Positions 1 through 7,829 of a stretch of DNA of 64,000 bases are shown piece by piece; the stretch's first letter is position 1; each line of letters starts with the position of its first letter. Position numbers and translations under genes: made by a program. The notes beneath the pieces were generated by a model, which was given only the letters and a program-made list of their open reading frames with translations, ran no database searches and was not told the DNA's origin. Origin of the DNA: Acetobacter orientalis (GTDB lineage: Bacteria > Pseudomonadota > Alphaproteobacteria > Acetobacterales > Acetobacteraceae); the NCBI RefSeq assembly GCF_000963965.1, contig NZ_BAMX01000024.1, positions 1-64,000 on the forward strand. The letters run 5' to 3'.

Positions 1-44
1 GTGCCGTGCCGTGCCGTGCCGTGCCGTGCCGTGCCGTGCCGTGC
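1..44. repeat. GTGCC pentanucleotide tandem repeat
   Basis: Eight perfect copies of GTGCC fill bases 1-40, followed by a partial copy. The array reaches the left edge of the window, so its full length and any gene context on the left are unknown. A five-base unit would change reading frame with each gain or loss if it lay in a gene, but no reading frame can be tied to it here. Confidence 0.9.
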
Positions 45-338
45 TTATGGTAACGTATTGACTCGTTGTGTTTTGAAAGTTTTTTAGCTGGCTTCAATTA
101 AAGTGAGCGTGCGCAGTCGTGGCAAAAACCTCAGCCAAACAAATATTAAAAGCTGGCGTTTATTGCAGAGGCACTTGTTTGGTCTGCAGAAGTTACTGTG
201 TGCAGCTTTGGGTAAGTAAGGGTTTATAAAGCGCACTTGGGTGCGTGGGTTTTGGGCAGTTTTCTTGCCTTTGGTAGTGTTTTGCTCAAAGGATAAGAAA
301 ACTGCCTGTAATACGCAGCTATTTTTAGAGGTATGGTT
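45..338. other. intergenic region left of the small membrane gene
   Basis: About 290 bases with no convincing gene. The only clear structure is the inverted repeat at 255-306, described separately. Short open frames here lack a ribosome binding site and recognisable protein features. Confidence 0.5.
255..306. repeat. long imperfect inverted repeat, possible terminator
   Basis: Perfect 12-base arms GGCAGTTTTCTT (255-266) and AAGAAAACTGCC (295-306) enclose a second pair CCTTTG (268-273) and CAAAGG (287-292). The stem would be about 18 bp around a 13-base loop. It lies about 30 bases beyond the stop of the minus-strand gene at 339-749, so it may end that transcript. There is no uridine run right after the stem, so a folded 3' end or a small mobile-element relic are alternatives. 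Confidence 0.55.
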
Positions 339-749
339 TTAGACGTTTTTGCCAGCAATGGTGGCCAGCGTTGCCCCTGCGGCAGCAAGAGCCATAAGCA
401 AAATACCATCCCAAATGAGGCTGCTTGCGGTTAGGTCGTACCCGGCAACGGCAAGGTGCGATGGAATGGCGGCGGCAACACCACTTATGGCATCACGCGC
501 TTGGGGGTCTGCTGCGGCGGCAGCGTGGGTGAGGGAGCCAATAACAGCAGGCAGAACTTTCCAGAGCACACCAGCAATAAGCAGCAAAGGAGCGAGCAGT
601 TCAGCCAGTTGCTGTACAAAATAGAACACAAAATAGCAGATAGCCCAAATGGTGGTGCGGAGCATGCTAAGCAGTATCATGTCTGACGCTTTTGGTTTGT
701 TGGAAGAAAGCGGCGCACGGCCGTATGAGGCGTTGGAAGGCTGATCCAT
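339..749 (-). CDS. small hydrophobic membrane protein, function unknown
   Basis: A 136-residue protein that I do not recognise. After a polar N-terminus of about 25 residues there is a long hydrophobic stretch (about residues 27-68) that could form one or two membrane segments. An alanine-rich middle follows, and a further hydrophobic segment near residues 112-131. It is followed by the inverted repeat at 255-306 and is divergent from the sensor kinase gene at 1126. The first methionine gives the full length, but an internal methionine at residue 24 is a possible start. The strong hydrophobic pattern supports a real gene over a chance frame. No function can be assigned. Confidence 0.55.
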   Translation of the reverse strand: MDQPSNASYGRAPLSSNKPKASDMILLSMLRTTIWAICYFVFYFVQQLAELLAPLLLIAGVLWKVLPAVIGSLTHAAAAADPQARDAISGVAAAIPSHLAVAGYDLTASSLIWDGILLMALAAAGATLATIAGKNV

Positions 750-1125
750 AATATGCCACGATCCCTTGGTGCTGAAACTGAAATTGCCCCATAAGCCTTA
801 GGTAAGCCCGCAGGGTGTTAAGGTTGCCGGACTATACACGAGCCAGCGCCTACGCACACTCTTTCCAACGCAAAGCGGGTTATGCACGGCCTATCGGCGC
901 AAAGGCTTAAGAGATCACGACTTTGCGAGGTTGGTTTCTCAGCATTTAGGAACAAATTAAAACATGCTCATGATGCATCATACCTCTGGCGGGATAGTGC
1001 TTGCCCCTGCACAACAGGGGTGGCTCTGGCCCCAATAGGGTATTGGTTTTTACATGGGTTGGCTGGTAGGGGCGTATGCAAAGCCCTGTTATGGCAGCAA
1101 GTATGACGACTAAGGCGGATAATAC
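750..1125. other. intergenic region upstream of sensor kinase genes
   Basis: About 375 bases between divergent genes. It should hold the promoters of both. A small hairpin CCCCTG-CACAA-CAGGGG lies at 1004-1020. I see no clear -35/-10 pair and no convincing gene. The open frames that cross this region run antisense into the kinase gene. Confidence 0.4.
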
Positions 1126-2943
1126 ATGAATCTTTTGTCGTGCACGGTCTGGCTTGTTGGCGTTGGGGGCGCCGCGCAGGGCCGGTTTGCTGGGCTGCTG
1201 CGCCAACGTGGTTTTCAGGTTGAAAGCCTGCCTGATGGGGCTTCGGCTTTTGCCGCGTTTGAAAACGGTTTGCCAGACTTGTTGGTTGTGCCAGTTGAAA
1301 TGGCAGATATGACCGCCATTCACATGAGCCAACGCTTACGTGTTAACGCCATAACACGCGGCATACCTATTGTTGTGCTCACTGAAAATGCAGACCCCGC
1401 CTGCGAGCAAGCTGTGCTGGAGCGGGGGGCAGATGCCTGTTTTTGTGTGCAGTCAGACCCGCTGCTTTTTATGTTTAGGGTATGCACTCTGCTGCGCGAA
1501 TATGCAGATGATTTACCCCTGCGTGAAGACGTAGGCTACCACGCCCCTTCTGTTATGGTTGTGACCGCGCCCGGTGGGGTTTTATGGTCTTGGGCAGGTG
1601 GTACCCCCGATACAGTGCATGCAGAACCACAGACTATAGCCCAGCCTGCTATTTTGGACTGGGTAAAACAAAACTGCCAACAAGCTACTTTGGTAACAAA
1701 CCTAGCCAGTTTAGAAGGCCCAGAAAAAGCAGGCGGTCAACGCTACCCAGATTGCGTGGTGGTAGATTTAGCATGCCCAGAGTTTGATGGTTTAGCCCTT
1801 GTACAACGCCTTGTTGTGCTGCGGCGGCGCTATAGGCAGTGCAGCCGCGTACTGGGTATGGTGCCAAGCGGGCAAGTGGTTGGCCACAAAGCGACCATAG
1901 CGTTTGAGGCAGGTGTTGATGATCTGGTGGATGCCGATATTTCAGCCACTCTGTTAATGGCCCGCATAGATAGCTTAGTGCGCCGTAAAATTTTGCAAGA
2001 CGAAATGCGCCAAGAAGACGCGCATATTGAAAGTGCCCGTGCCCGTATGGCATTGGCTGACGCCCTGCGCCGGGTTAATGCCGACTTGGCAGCAGCCAAC
2101 CGTAAATTGATAGAGGCGCAGGCCAAGCTGGTGCAGTCAGCCAAAATGGCCTCTTTGGGGGAGTTGGCCGCCGGTATTGCCCACGAGTTTAATAACCCAT
2201 TGGCATTTGTTTTGGCGCACGAAAATACAGTAAGCCGCAGCATAGCCCGTGCGCAGGAGGCTGTGCAGGCCGGAGACCTTGTGGTGGCCGAATCTGCCCT
2301 CACCAAAAGTGGTGAGCGGCTTGCGGCATCTTTGGTTGGGCTGTCACGTATGCGTGACCTAGTGGCCAGTTTGCGCCGCTTTTCTCGGTTGGAGGAAGGC
2401 GAGTTTGCCCGCCTAGATGTGCCAGAAGCCTTAAGCATGGTTTTAACCCTACTGGCCCCCAAATTAGGGCAGGAAATTGAGGTTGTCTGCCACCTAGATG
2501 CCCCGGCAGAGCTATTGTGCCAGGCGGCATTGGTGAACCAGGTGGTTATGAATATTGTAAGCAATGCCGCAGATGCTATTTTAGAAAAACGCACAGCAGA
2601 AAAAGAGAAAAATATAAAAACACCACAGCGCGATAAAATTGAGATTTCGTCCTGCCTTGCCGCGTCAACAGAGAAGGCTGGGCAGATGGACTATGTTATT
2701 CGTATTACGGATACAGGGCCGGGTATGCCTGAAACGCTACAGGAACGGATATTTGAACCCTTCTTTACAACAAAACCTGTAGGGTCAGGGACTGGGTTAG
2801 GGCTGGCCACCGCCTATGGTGTTGTACAGGCTCATGGTGGAAGTATTGTTGTGACCAATATGCAACAAAACGGTGGGGCCTGTTTTACCCTGCGGGTGCC
2901 GTACACGCCGGTGGAGGAGAAGCGCAGTGATAACGCTGCCTGA
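1126..2943 (+). CDS. sensor histidine kinase with two PleD-like receiver domains
   Basis: A 605-residue soluble sensor kinase. Residues about 6-125 form a receiver-like domain in which the usual phosphate-accepting aspartate is replaced (P56 in the strand LLVVPVEM), so it is probably a pseudo-receiver. Residues about 140-290 form a second receiver with an aspartate in place (D214 in VVVDLACP). The two-receiver layout recalls PleD. A helical linker leads to the HisKA domain with the phospho-histidine H353 in GIAHEFNNP, then a HATPase domain with N, G1 (DTGPGMP), F and G2 (GTGLGLA) boxes. No membrane segment or signal peptide is seen, so it should act in the cytoplasm. The ATG at 1126 follows AAGG at 1112. 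It overlaps the next kinase gene by 17 bases, so the two are probably translated together. Signal and target are unknown. Confidence 0.85.
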   Translation: MNLLSCTVWLVGVGGAAQGRFAGLLRQRGFQVESLPDGASAFAAFENGLPDLLVVPVEMADMTAIHMSQRLRVNAITRGIPIVVLTENADPACEQAVLERGADACFCVQSDPLLFMFRVCTLLREYADDLPLREDVGYHAPSVMVVTAPGGVLWSWAGGTPDTVHAEPQTIAQPAILDWVKQNCQQATLVTNLASLEGPEKAGGQRYPDCVVVDLACPEFDGLALVQRLVVLRRRYRQCSRVLGMVPSGQVVGHKATIAFEAGVDDLVDADISATLLMARIDSLVRRKILQDEMRQEDAHIESARARMALADALRRVNADLAAANRKLIEAQAKLVQSAKMASLGELAAGIAHEFNNPLAFVLAHENTVSRSIARAQEAVQAGDLVVAESALTKSGERLAASLVGLSRMRDLVASLRRFSRLEEGEFARLDVPEALSMVLTLLAPKLGQEIEVVCHLDAPAELLCQAALVNQVVMNIVSNAADAILEKRTAEKEKNIKTPQRDKIEISSCLAASTEKAGQMDYVIRITDTGPGMPETLQERIFEPFFTTKPVGSGTGLGLATAYGVVQAHGGSIVVTNMQQNGGACFTLRVPYTPVEEKRSDNAA

Positions 2944-4933
2944 GTTAAGAAATAAGCCTGTTGTACTGGTTGTAGATGATGAACCTGAAATTCTGGTGGC
3001 CCTGACAGACCTGCTGGAAGAAACGTACACGGTTCTGTCGGCCTCGTCTGGCGAGCAGGGGTTGAAACTGCTTGAGCAACAGCCTGATGTTGCGGTGATC
3101 ATTTCAGACCAGCGCATGCCCAACATGACCGGAGATGCGTTTTTGGCGCAGGCGCGCCAGCTTTCATCTGCCGGGGCGGTATTGCTGACAGGGTACGCCG
3201 ATATTTCTGCCGTTGAGGCGGCCCTTAACCGTGGGCAAATTTCGTTTTTTGCCTACAAACCGTGGGACGGTGAAACACTGCTGTCTATGGTGGCGCAGGC
3301 TGCCCGCCGGTATGAGTTGGAAAAAGAGCTGGCGTGTGAGCAGCGCTTGCTGCGTGGCCTGCTTGATAACCTGCCTTTTGGGCTGGCTTTTAAAGATGAA
3401 AAAGGCCGCTTTATTCGGGTTAATGCGCAAATGGCGCAGCAACTGGGTACGTCTGTGCAAGACTGCCTTGGCCAAACAGAAGAAGAGCTTGTGGAAGGGG
3501 AGCGCTTAGCAAGTTTGCAAGACGCTAAACCTGTTTTGGCAAGTGGTGGGCGTGACCAGCAGGTACTGAAACTTTCAGATGCCAAAGGCTACGCCCGCTG
3601 GCACGACTTAACGCGCATTAAGCTTGGTAATGGCTCAGATAGCAGCGTGACCTCTCGGGCCATGCCAGATGTAGCTGATTATTCTATTCTAATAGACCGT
3701 GACGTAACAGATTTGCTCAATTTGGAGCAAAGACTACGCCAAGCCCAAAAAATGCAGGCCATTGGCACGCTGGCCGGTGGTATAGCGCACGACTTTAATA
3801 ACCTGCTTACCGCCATTATGGGGTCTTTGGAACTGGTGCAGGATATTGAACCACCTAAAGAGGCCGGGGTAAGCCGCCTGTTTAACAATGCGCTTGAGGC
3901 CGCCCGGCGTGGTGGGGTGCTTACACAAAAACTGCTAGATTTTAGCCGCCCGCGCCATTTGTCTTGCCAGCAGGTTGATGTTGTAAGCCTGCTTAAAGAC
4001 CTTGAAGGCTTTATGATGCACGGCAAAGTGCCCAGTGACCTGCAAGATGCTTTGGGGGCAGATAGCCTAGAAGCCGCAGGCCGTATGAGCGGCGTGCAGT
4101 TTAACCTGCCAGAAGACCCCCTGCCGGTGGTCTGGACAGATGCCATACAGCTAGAACTGGCTGTTTTTAACCTGTGCGTAAACGCACAGGATGCCCAGCC
4201 AGATGATGGTGTTATTAGTGTTTCTGTCCGTAAGTCTGCGCGGTTGCTTGGGCGTACCTCTTCTGGCGCACCGGGTGAGGCTTGGGTGGTTGTGCAGGTT
4301 ATGGATACCGGCGTTGGCATGACCGAAGAAATGCAGGCTCGTATTTTTGACCCCTTCTTTACGACCAAAGATATGGGGCAGGGTACGGGTATGGGCCTGT
4401 CCATGATTTATGGGTTTATTAACCACTGCGGTGGTGAAGTGCGGGTAGATAGCGTGCCCGGTGGGGGCACATCTATTGAGCTATGGCTGCCAGCTATGGC
4501 CGCCACCAACCAGCCTGTGCCAGAAAAAATAGTGGCTGCCCCCAAACCAGTAGAGCCACGGGTTGTGCTGCCAGTGCTTGAACCCGGCAACACCATTTTG
4601 GTGGTTGATGACGAACCGGGCGTGCGTGCCGTAACAGCCGGGTTTTTACGCCGGGCTGGGTATAAGGTGCTAGAAGCGGCCAGCGGTATGGAAGCACTGC
4701 AAAAGGTGGATGACAGCCCAGAAATAGCCTTGGTGGTGATGGACGTTATGATGCCGGGCATGAACGGAAACGAGGCCGCGCGGCATATTCAGGTTAAAAA
4801 GCCGCACCTGCCTGTGCTGTTTGTAACAGGCTATACAGACTTGGGTTTGCTGCCCGCAGGGGTAACGGTTTTGCATAAACCCTACACACGAGATGCTTTG
4901 TTGGCAGATGTAAGGGCAATGCTGGCTGCATAA
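2927..4933 (+). CDS. hybrid histidine kinase (REC-PAS-HisKA-HATPase-REC)
   Basis: A 668-residue hybrid kinase. In order: an N-terminal receiver (residues about 10-125, D61 in SDQRMP), a PAS-like domain (about 140-265), HisKA with H288 in GIAHDFNNLL, a HATPase domain (DTGVGM, then GTGMGLS), and a C-terminal receiver (about 550-668, D606 in VMDVMMP). It should be cytoplasmic and suited to a multistep phosphorelay with its upstream neighbour. I chose GTG at 2927 because GGAGGAGA at 2913-2920 sits six bases before it. A longer frame from 2873 would translate the tail of the upstream gene out of frame. No partner phosphotransferase or output regulator lies in the window. Confidence 0.87.
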   Translation: MITLPELRNKPVVLVVDDEPEILVALTDLLEETYTVLSASSGEQGLKLLEQQPDVAVIISDQRMPNMTGDAFLAQARQLSSAGAVLLTGYADISAVEAALNRGQISFFAYKPWDGETLLSMVAQAARRYELEKELACEQRLLRGLLDNLPFGLAFKDEKGRFIRVNAQMAQQLGTSVQDCLGQTEEELVEGERLASLQDAKPVLASGGRDQQVLKLSDAKGYARWHDLTRIKLGNGSDSSVTSRAMPDVADYSILIDRDVTDLLNLEQRLRQAQKMQAIGTLAGGIAHDFNNLLTAIMGSLELVQDIEPPKEAGVSRLFNNALEAARRGGVLTQKLLDFSRPRHLSCQQVDVVSLLKDLEGFMMHGKVPSDLQDALGADSLEAAGRMSGVQFNLPEDPLPVVWTDAIQLELAVFNLCVNAQDAQPDDGVISVSVRKSARLLGRTSSGAPGEAWVVVQVMDTGVGMTEEMQARIFDPFFTTKDMGQGTGMGLSMIYGFINHCGGEVRVDSVPGGGTSIELWLPAMAATNQPVPEKIVAAPKPVEPRVVLPVLEPGNTILVVDDEPGVRAVTAGFLRRAGYKVLEAASGMEALQKVDDSPEIALVVMDVMMPGMNGNEAARHIQVKKPHLPVLFVTGYTDLGLLPAGVTVLHKPYTRDALLADVRAMLAA

Positions 4934-4934
4934 C

Positions 4935-4970
4935 GGTGCCCCCTTGCGTTAGCGGGGGGAGCACCTATTT
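4935..4970 (+). terminator. possible terminator after the kinase genes
   Basis: GGTGC and four C pair with a G-run and GCACC around a short loop, with one bulged base, followed by TATTTCTTG. It separates the kinase pair from hslV. The weak uridine tail and the position so close to the hslV start keep confidence low. Confidence 0.4.
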
Positions 4971-4979
4971 CTTGTTACT

Positions 4980-5573
4980 ATGCAAAGCTTTCACACGACC
5001 TCCACCCCGCACGACCCTGTTGGTTGGCACGGTACAACCATTCTCTGCGTTAGGCGTGGCCCAGATGTGGCCATGGCAGGCGATGGGCAGGTTACACTTG
5101 GCAGCACTGTTATTAAGGGCAATGCCCGTAAGGTGCGCCGCATTGGGCCATCTGGTTCTATTCTGGCAGGGTTTGCCGGGGCCACGGCAGATGCCTTTAC
5201 CTTGCTTGAGCGCCTAGAGGCCAAGCTGGAGCGCTACCCAAACCAATTGGAACGGGCGTGTGTTGAGCTGGCAAAAGACTGGCGCACAGACCGCTACCTA
5301 CGCCGCCTAGAAGCCATGATGGCTGTGGCAGATGCTGAGCATTCTTTTACCCTGACAGGCAACGGAGACGTGTTGGAGCCAGAAGATGGCATTATTGCCA
5401 TTGGCTCTGGCGGTAATTATGCGCTTTCTGCTGCCCGTGCGCTGTTAACGGTTGACGGGTTGAATGCTGAGGAAATTGTAAGGCGTTCCATGAAAATTGC
5501 TGGTGATATCTGTGTTTATACCAACCATTCTGTGCGCATAGAAACGCTTTCAGCGCGTGTGGGTAAAGAGTAA
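4980..5573 (+). CDS. hslV: ATP-dependent protease proteolytic subunit HslV
   Basis: HslV (ClpQ) forms the double-hexamer threonine protease core that degrades unfolded or regulatory proteins fed to it by the HslU ATPase. The 197-residue frame has the family start of the mature enzyme, TTILCVRR, followed by [10 protein letters not shown] and later GSGGNYA. Threonine 19 should become the catalytic N-terminal residue after an 18-residue propeptide is removed. A propeptide of this kind is common in alphaproteobacteria. The ribosome binding site before 4980 is weak, but no better start lies upstream of the propeptide. hslU follows after 14 bases, so the two are co-transcribed. Confidence 0.95.
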   Translation: MQSFHTTSTPHDPVGWHGTTILCVRRGPDVAMAGDGQVTLGSTVIKGNARKVRRIGPSGSILAGFAGATADAFTLLERLEAKLERYPNQLERACVELAKDWRTDRYLRRLEAMMAVADAEHSFTLTGNGDVLEPEDGIIAIGSGGNYALSAARALLTVDGLNAEEIVRRSMKIAGDICVYTNHSVRIETLSARVGKE

Positions 5574-5587
5574 GGGGGGCTGAGAGC

Positions 5588-6901
5588 ATGGACGCACCAA
5601 CATTTTCTCCGCGTGAAATTGTGTCTGAACTTGACCGGTTTATTGTTGGCCAAGCCGATGCCAAACGGGCCGTTGCCATAGCCATGCGTAACCGCTGGCG
5701 CAGAGCGCAACTGGCAGAGGGCATGCGCGATGAAGTTGTACCAAAAAACATACTCATGATTGGGCCAACAGGCTGCGGTAAAACCGAAATTGCCCGTAGG
5801 CTTGCCAAATTGGCGCAAGCACCCTTTTTGAAAATAGAAGCCACCAAATTTACCGAAGTAGGTTACGTGGGGCGTGATGTGGATAGTATTATCCGCGATC
5901 TTGTTGAGGCCTCTCTGACCATGCTGCGTGACGTTAAGCGGCGTGAGGTAAAAGGAAAGGCCGAGCAAGCAGCAGAAGAGCGCGTGTTAGATGCGCTGGT
6001 AGGGCAGGGTGCTGCCGCAGAAACGCGCAATAAGTTTAGAACCATGTTGCGTGAAGGCCAGCTTGAAGACAAAGACATTGAAGTGGCTGTTGTAGAAGCC
6101 GCCCCTCACACTGGCACGGAAATGCCCGGTGTTATGCCCGGCAATGTTATTAACTTTGGCGAAATGATGAAGGGGTTTATGAACCGTGCCCCCCAGCCAC
6201 GCAAATTAAAGGTTTCTGCCGCCCGTATATACCTAGAGCGAGAAGAAGCCGATAAACTGCTGGATAACGAGGCCCTAACCCGCGAGGCCGTGGCGCACGC
6301 GCAAAATAACGGCATTGTTTTTTTAGATGAAATAGACAAAGTGTGCGCCCGCGCAGCAGAGGGCGGTACGCGTGGGGGAGATGTCTCGCGCGAGGGCGTG
6401 CAGCGTGACTTGCTGCCCCTTATAGAGGGCACCACGGTTTCTACCAAATATGGGCCGGTTAAAACCGACCATATTCTCTTTATTGCATCGGGCGCGTTTC
6501 ATGTGGCTAAGCCGTCTGACCTGCTGCCAGAGTTACAGGGGCGTTTGCCCATACGGGTTGAGTTGCAACCCCTTACGCGTGAAGACTTGCGGCGTATTTT
6601 AACAGACCCTGAGCATTCTTTGCTCAAACAATACACCGCTTTGCTGCAAACTGAAGGTGTATGCTTAACGTTTGAAGAGAGCGCAGTGGATGCATTGGCC
6701 GAATTGGCGGCAGATATTAACGAGCGTGTTGAAAATATTGGTGCGCGTCGTCTTGCCACAGTGCTTGAAAAGCTGTTGGAAGAGATCTCTTTCACGGCCT
6801 CGGATCGTAAGGGCGAGGCAATTTCCGTTGGCGCTTCTCTCGTACATGAGAAAGTGGCTCCTTTGGCCCGTAAGGGTGACCTCAGCCGGTTTATTTTATA
6901 A
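5588..6901 (+). CDS. hslU: ATP-dependent protease ATPase subunit HslU
   Basis: HslU (ClpY) is the AAA+ unfoldase partner of HslV. The 437-residue protein shows Walker [10 protein letters not shown] at residues 59-67, Walker B FLDEID near residue 246, the I-domain insertion between them, and the conserved C-terminus DLSRFIL, whose tail docks into HslV. The start has AAGGGGGG a few bases before ATG. Its TAA stop shares one base with the ATG of sufE, which suggests translational coupling. Length and motifs are standard for the family. Confidence 0.97.
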   Translation: MDAPTFSPREIVSELDRFIVGQADAKRAVAIAMRNRWRRAQLAEGMRDEVVPKNILMIGPTGCGKTEIARRLAKLAQAPFLKIEATKFTEVGYVGRDVDSIIRDLVEASLTMLRDVKRREVKGKAEQAAEERVLDALVGQGAAAETRNKFRTMLREGQLEDKDIEVAVVEAAPHTGTEMPGVMPGNVINFGEMMKGFMNRAPQPRKLKVSAARIYLEREEADKLLDNEALTREAVAHAQNNGIVFLDEIDKVCARAAEGGTRGGDVSREGVQRDLLPLIEGTTVSTKYGPVKTDHILFIASGAFHVAKPSDLLPELQGRLPIRVELQPLTREDLRRILTDPEHSLLKQYTALLQTEGVCLTFEESAVDALAELAADINERVENIGARRLATVLEKLLEEISFTASDRKGEAISVGASLVHEKVAPLARKGDLSRFIL

Positions 6902-7344
6902 TGGACGCACCTTTTGTATTACCACTTGAAGAGACAGCCGCCCAAGCCATTGAGGCTATTAAGGACGAGCTGGAACTGTTTGATGACTGGATGGAGCGTT
7001 ACCAGTATATTATAGAAATGGGCCGTAAGTTACCGGCTTTTCCTAAAGAATGGTGCGATGATGCACACCGCGTGCCCGGTTGCCAAAGCCAGGTATGGCT
7101 AGAAGCACGAGAAGAGAACGGTAACCTGTATTTTGCAGGCCTGTCTGATGCGGCCATTGTCTGTGGCTTGGTGGCCTTGTTGCTGCGGGTATATTCTGGC
7201 CGTAGCAGTGCAGAAATTATTGCAACAGAGCCAAAATTTTTACATGACCTAGGCTTGGTGCAAGCACTCTCAACCAACCGTGGTAACGGGGTTGAAGCTA
7301 TGGCGCGGGCAATACGTTCTGCTGCTGCGGCAATAGCTGCGTAA
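6901..7344 (+). CDS. sufE: SufE-family cysteine desulfurase acceptor
   Basis: SufE accepts persulfide sulfur from the cysteine desulfurase SufS and passes it to the Fe-S cluster scaffold. The 147-residue protein carries the acceptor cysteine C61 in the family motif RVPGCQSQVWL, and the C-terminal helix typical of SufE. It starts inside the hslU stop codon (TAATG), so it depends on hslU translation. The rest of the suf operon is not in this window. The family call is firm. The symbol could also be given as a stand-alone SufE-like protein. Confidence 0.92.
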   Translation: MDAPFVLPLEETAAQAIEAIKDELELFDDWMERYQYIIEMGRKLPAFPKEWCDDAHRVPGCQSQVWLEAREENGNLYFAGLSDAAIVCGLVALLLRVYSGRSSAEIIATEPKFLHDLGLVQALSTNRGNGVEAMARAIRSAAAAIAA

Positions 7345-7632
7345 GGTGTCGTGTCGGCTTTAGTTAGGGCTATTTTAAAAGCCCATTAACGTGGGTTGTG
7401 GTGTTTTTGTTTTTTTAAATAAGAGGTTTTTGCTTCGGTGCTACCATATTGTGGGTGTGCCGAAGTGCCCACGCAGTTACAAATGTGGCTGGGTCGCCGT
7501 TGCCTCTGAGATTGTATAGTGCTCTCTCAGGTGGGTTAAAAAGATGATGCTATCGTTTTTTTTGAGTGTTGAAAGTTTTTTTAAAACTATTGAAATAAAA
7601 AGAGAGTTTCTATTTTTTAGAATTTTCTGAAG

Positions 7633-7667
7633 CCCTGTCACTTAATGGAGTGGCGGGGTTTTATTTT
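7633..7667 (+). terminator. rho-independent terminator downstream of hslVU-sufE
   Basis: CCCTGTCACT (7633-7642) pairs with AGTGGCGGGG (7649-7658) with two G-U pairs around TAATGG, followed by TTTTATTTT. It fits the end of the plus-strand operon, about 290 bases after sufE. Confidence 0.7.
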
Positions 7668-7741
7668 GGAATGCCGTTTTGTGGCTGCCAGGGTTTGTCT
7701 GTTGATGGTTCTGCTGGGCTTATAGGTGTGCCTGTGTAAGT

Positions 7742-7806
7742 AAAAAGAAAGGCTGGCTGAGCAGTTCAGGCTGTTATGCCCTGAACTCCCAGCCAGCCTT
7801 TTTATA
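7742..7806. terminator. bidirectional double-stem terminator
   Basis: AAAGGCTGGCTG (7748-7759) pairs with CAGCCAGCCTTT (7790-7801). Inside it AGTTCAGG (7763-7770) pairs with CCTGAACT (7780-7787). A-rich and T-rich flanks give a uridine run on both strands. It lies 25 bases past the stop of the minus-strand molybdopterin subunit gene. Confidence 0.88.
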
Positions 7807-7829
7807 AGCGAGGCTTTAAAAAGGAGCTT

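Larger units (their letters stand above)
7345..7829. other. intergenic region with two terminators
   Basis: About 485 bases between convergent genes. It holds a terminator for sufE (7633-7667) and a strong two-part hairpin near the right end (7742-7806). A small hairpin GGGCT-AGCCC lies near 7368-7383. The middle is AT-rich with long T-runs. No gene is seen. Confidence 0.5.

Noticed and set aside
946-1332. Minus-strand open frame of 128 codons
   Set aside because: It runs antisense into the sensor kinase gene, is rich in residues from unusual codons and has no ribosome binding site.
1830-2594. Minus-strand open frame of 254 codons
   Set aside because: It lies wholly inside the kinase gene on the opposite strand, with serine-, arginine- and alanine-rich composition typical of a shadow frame.
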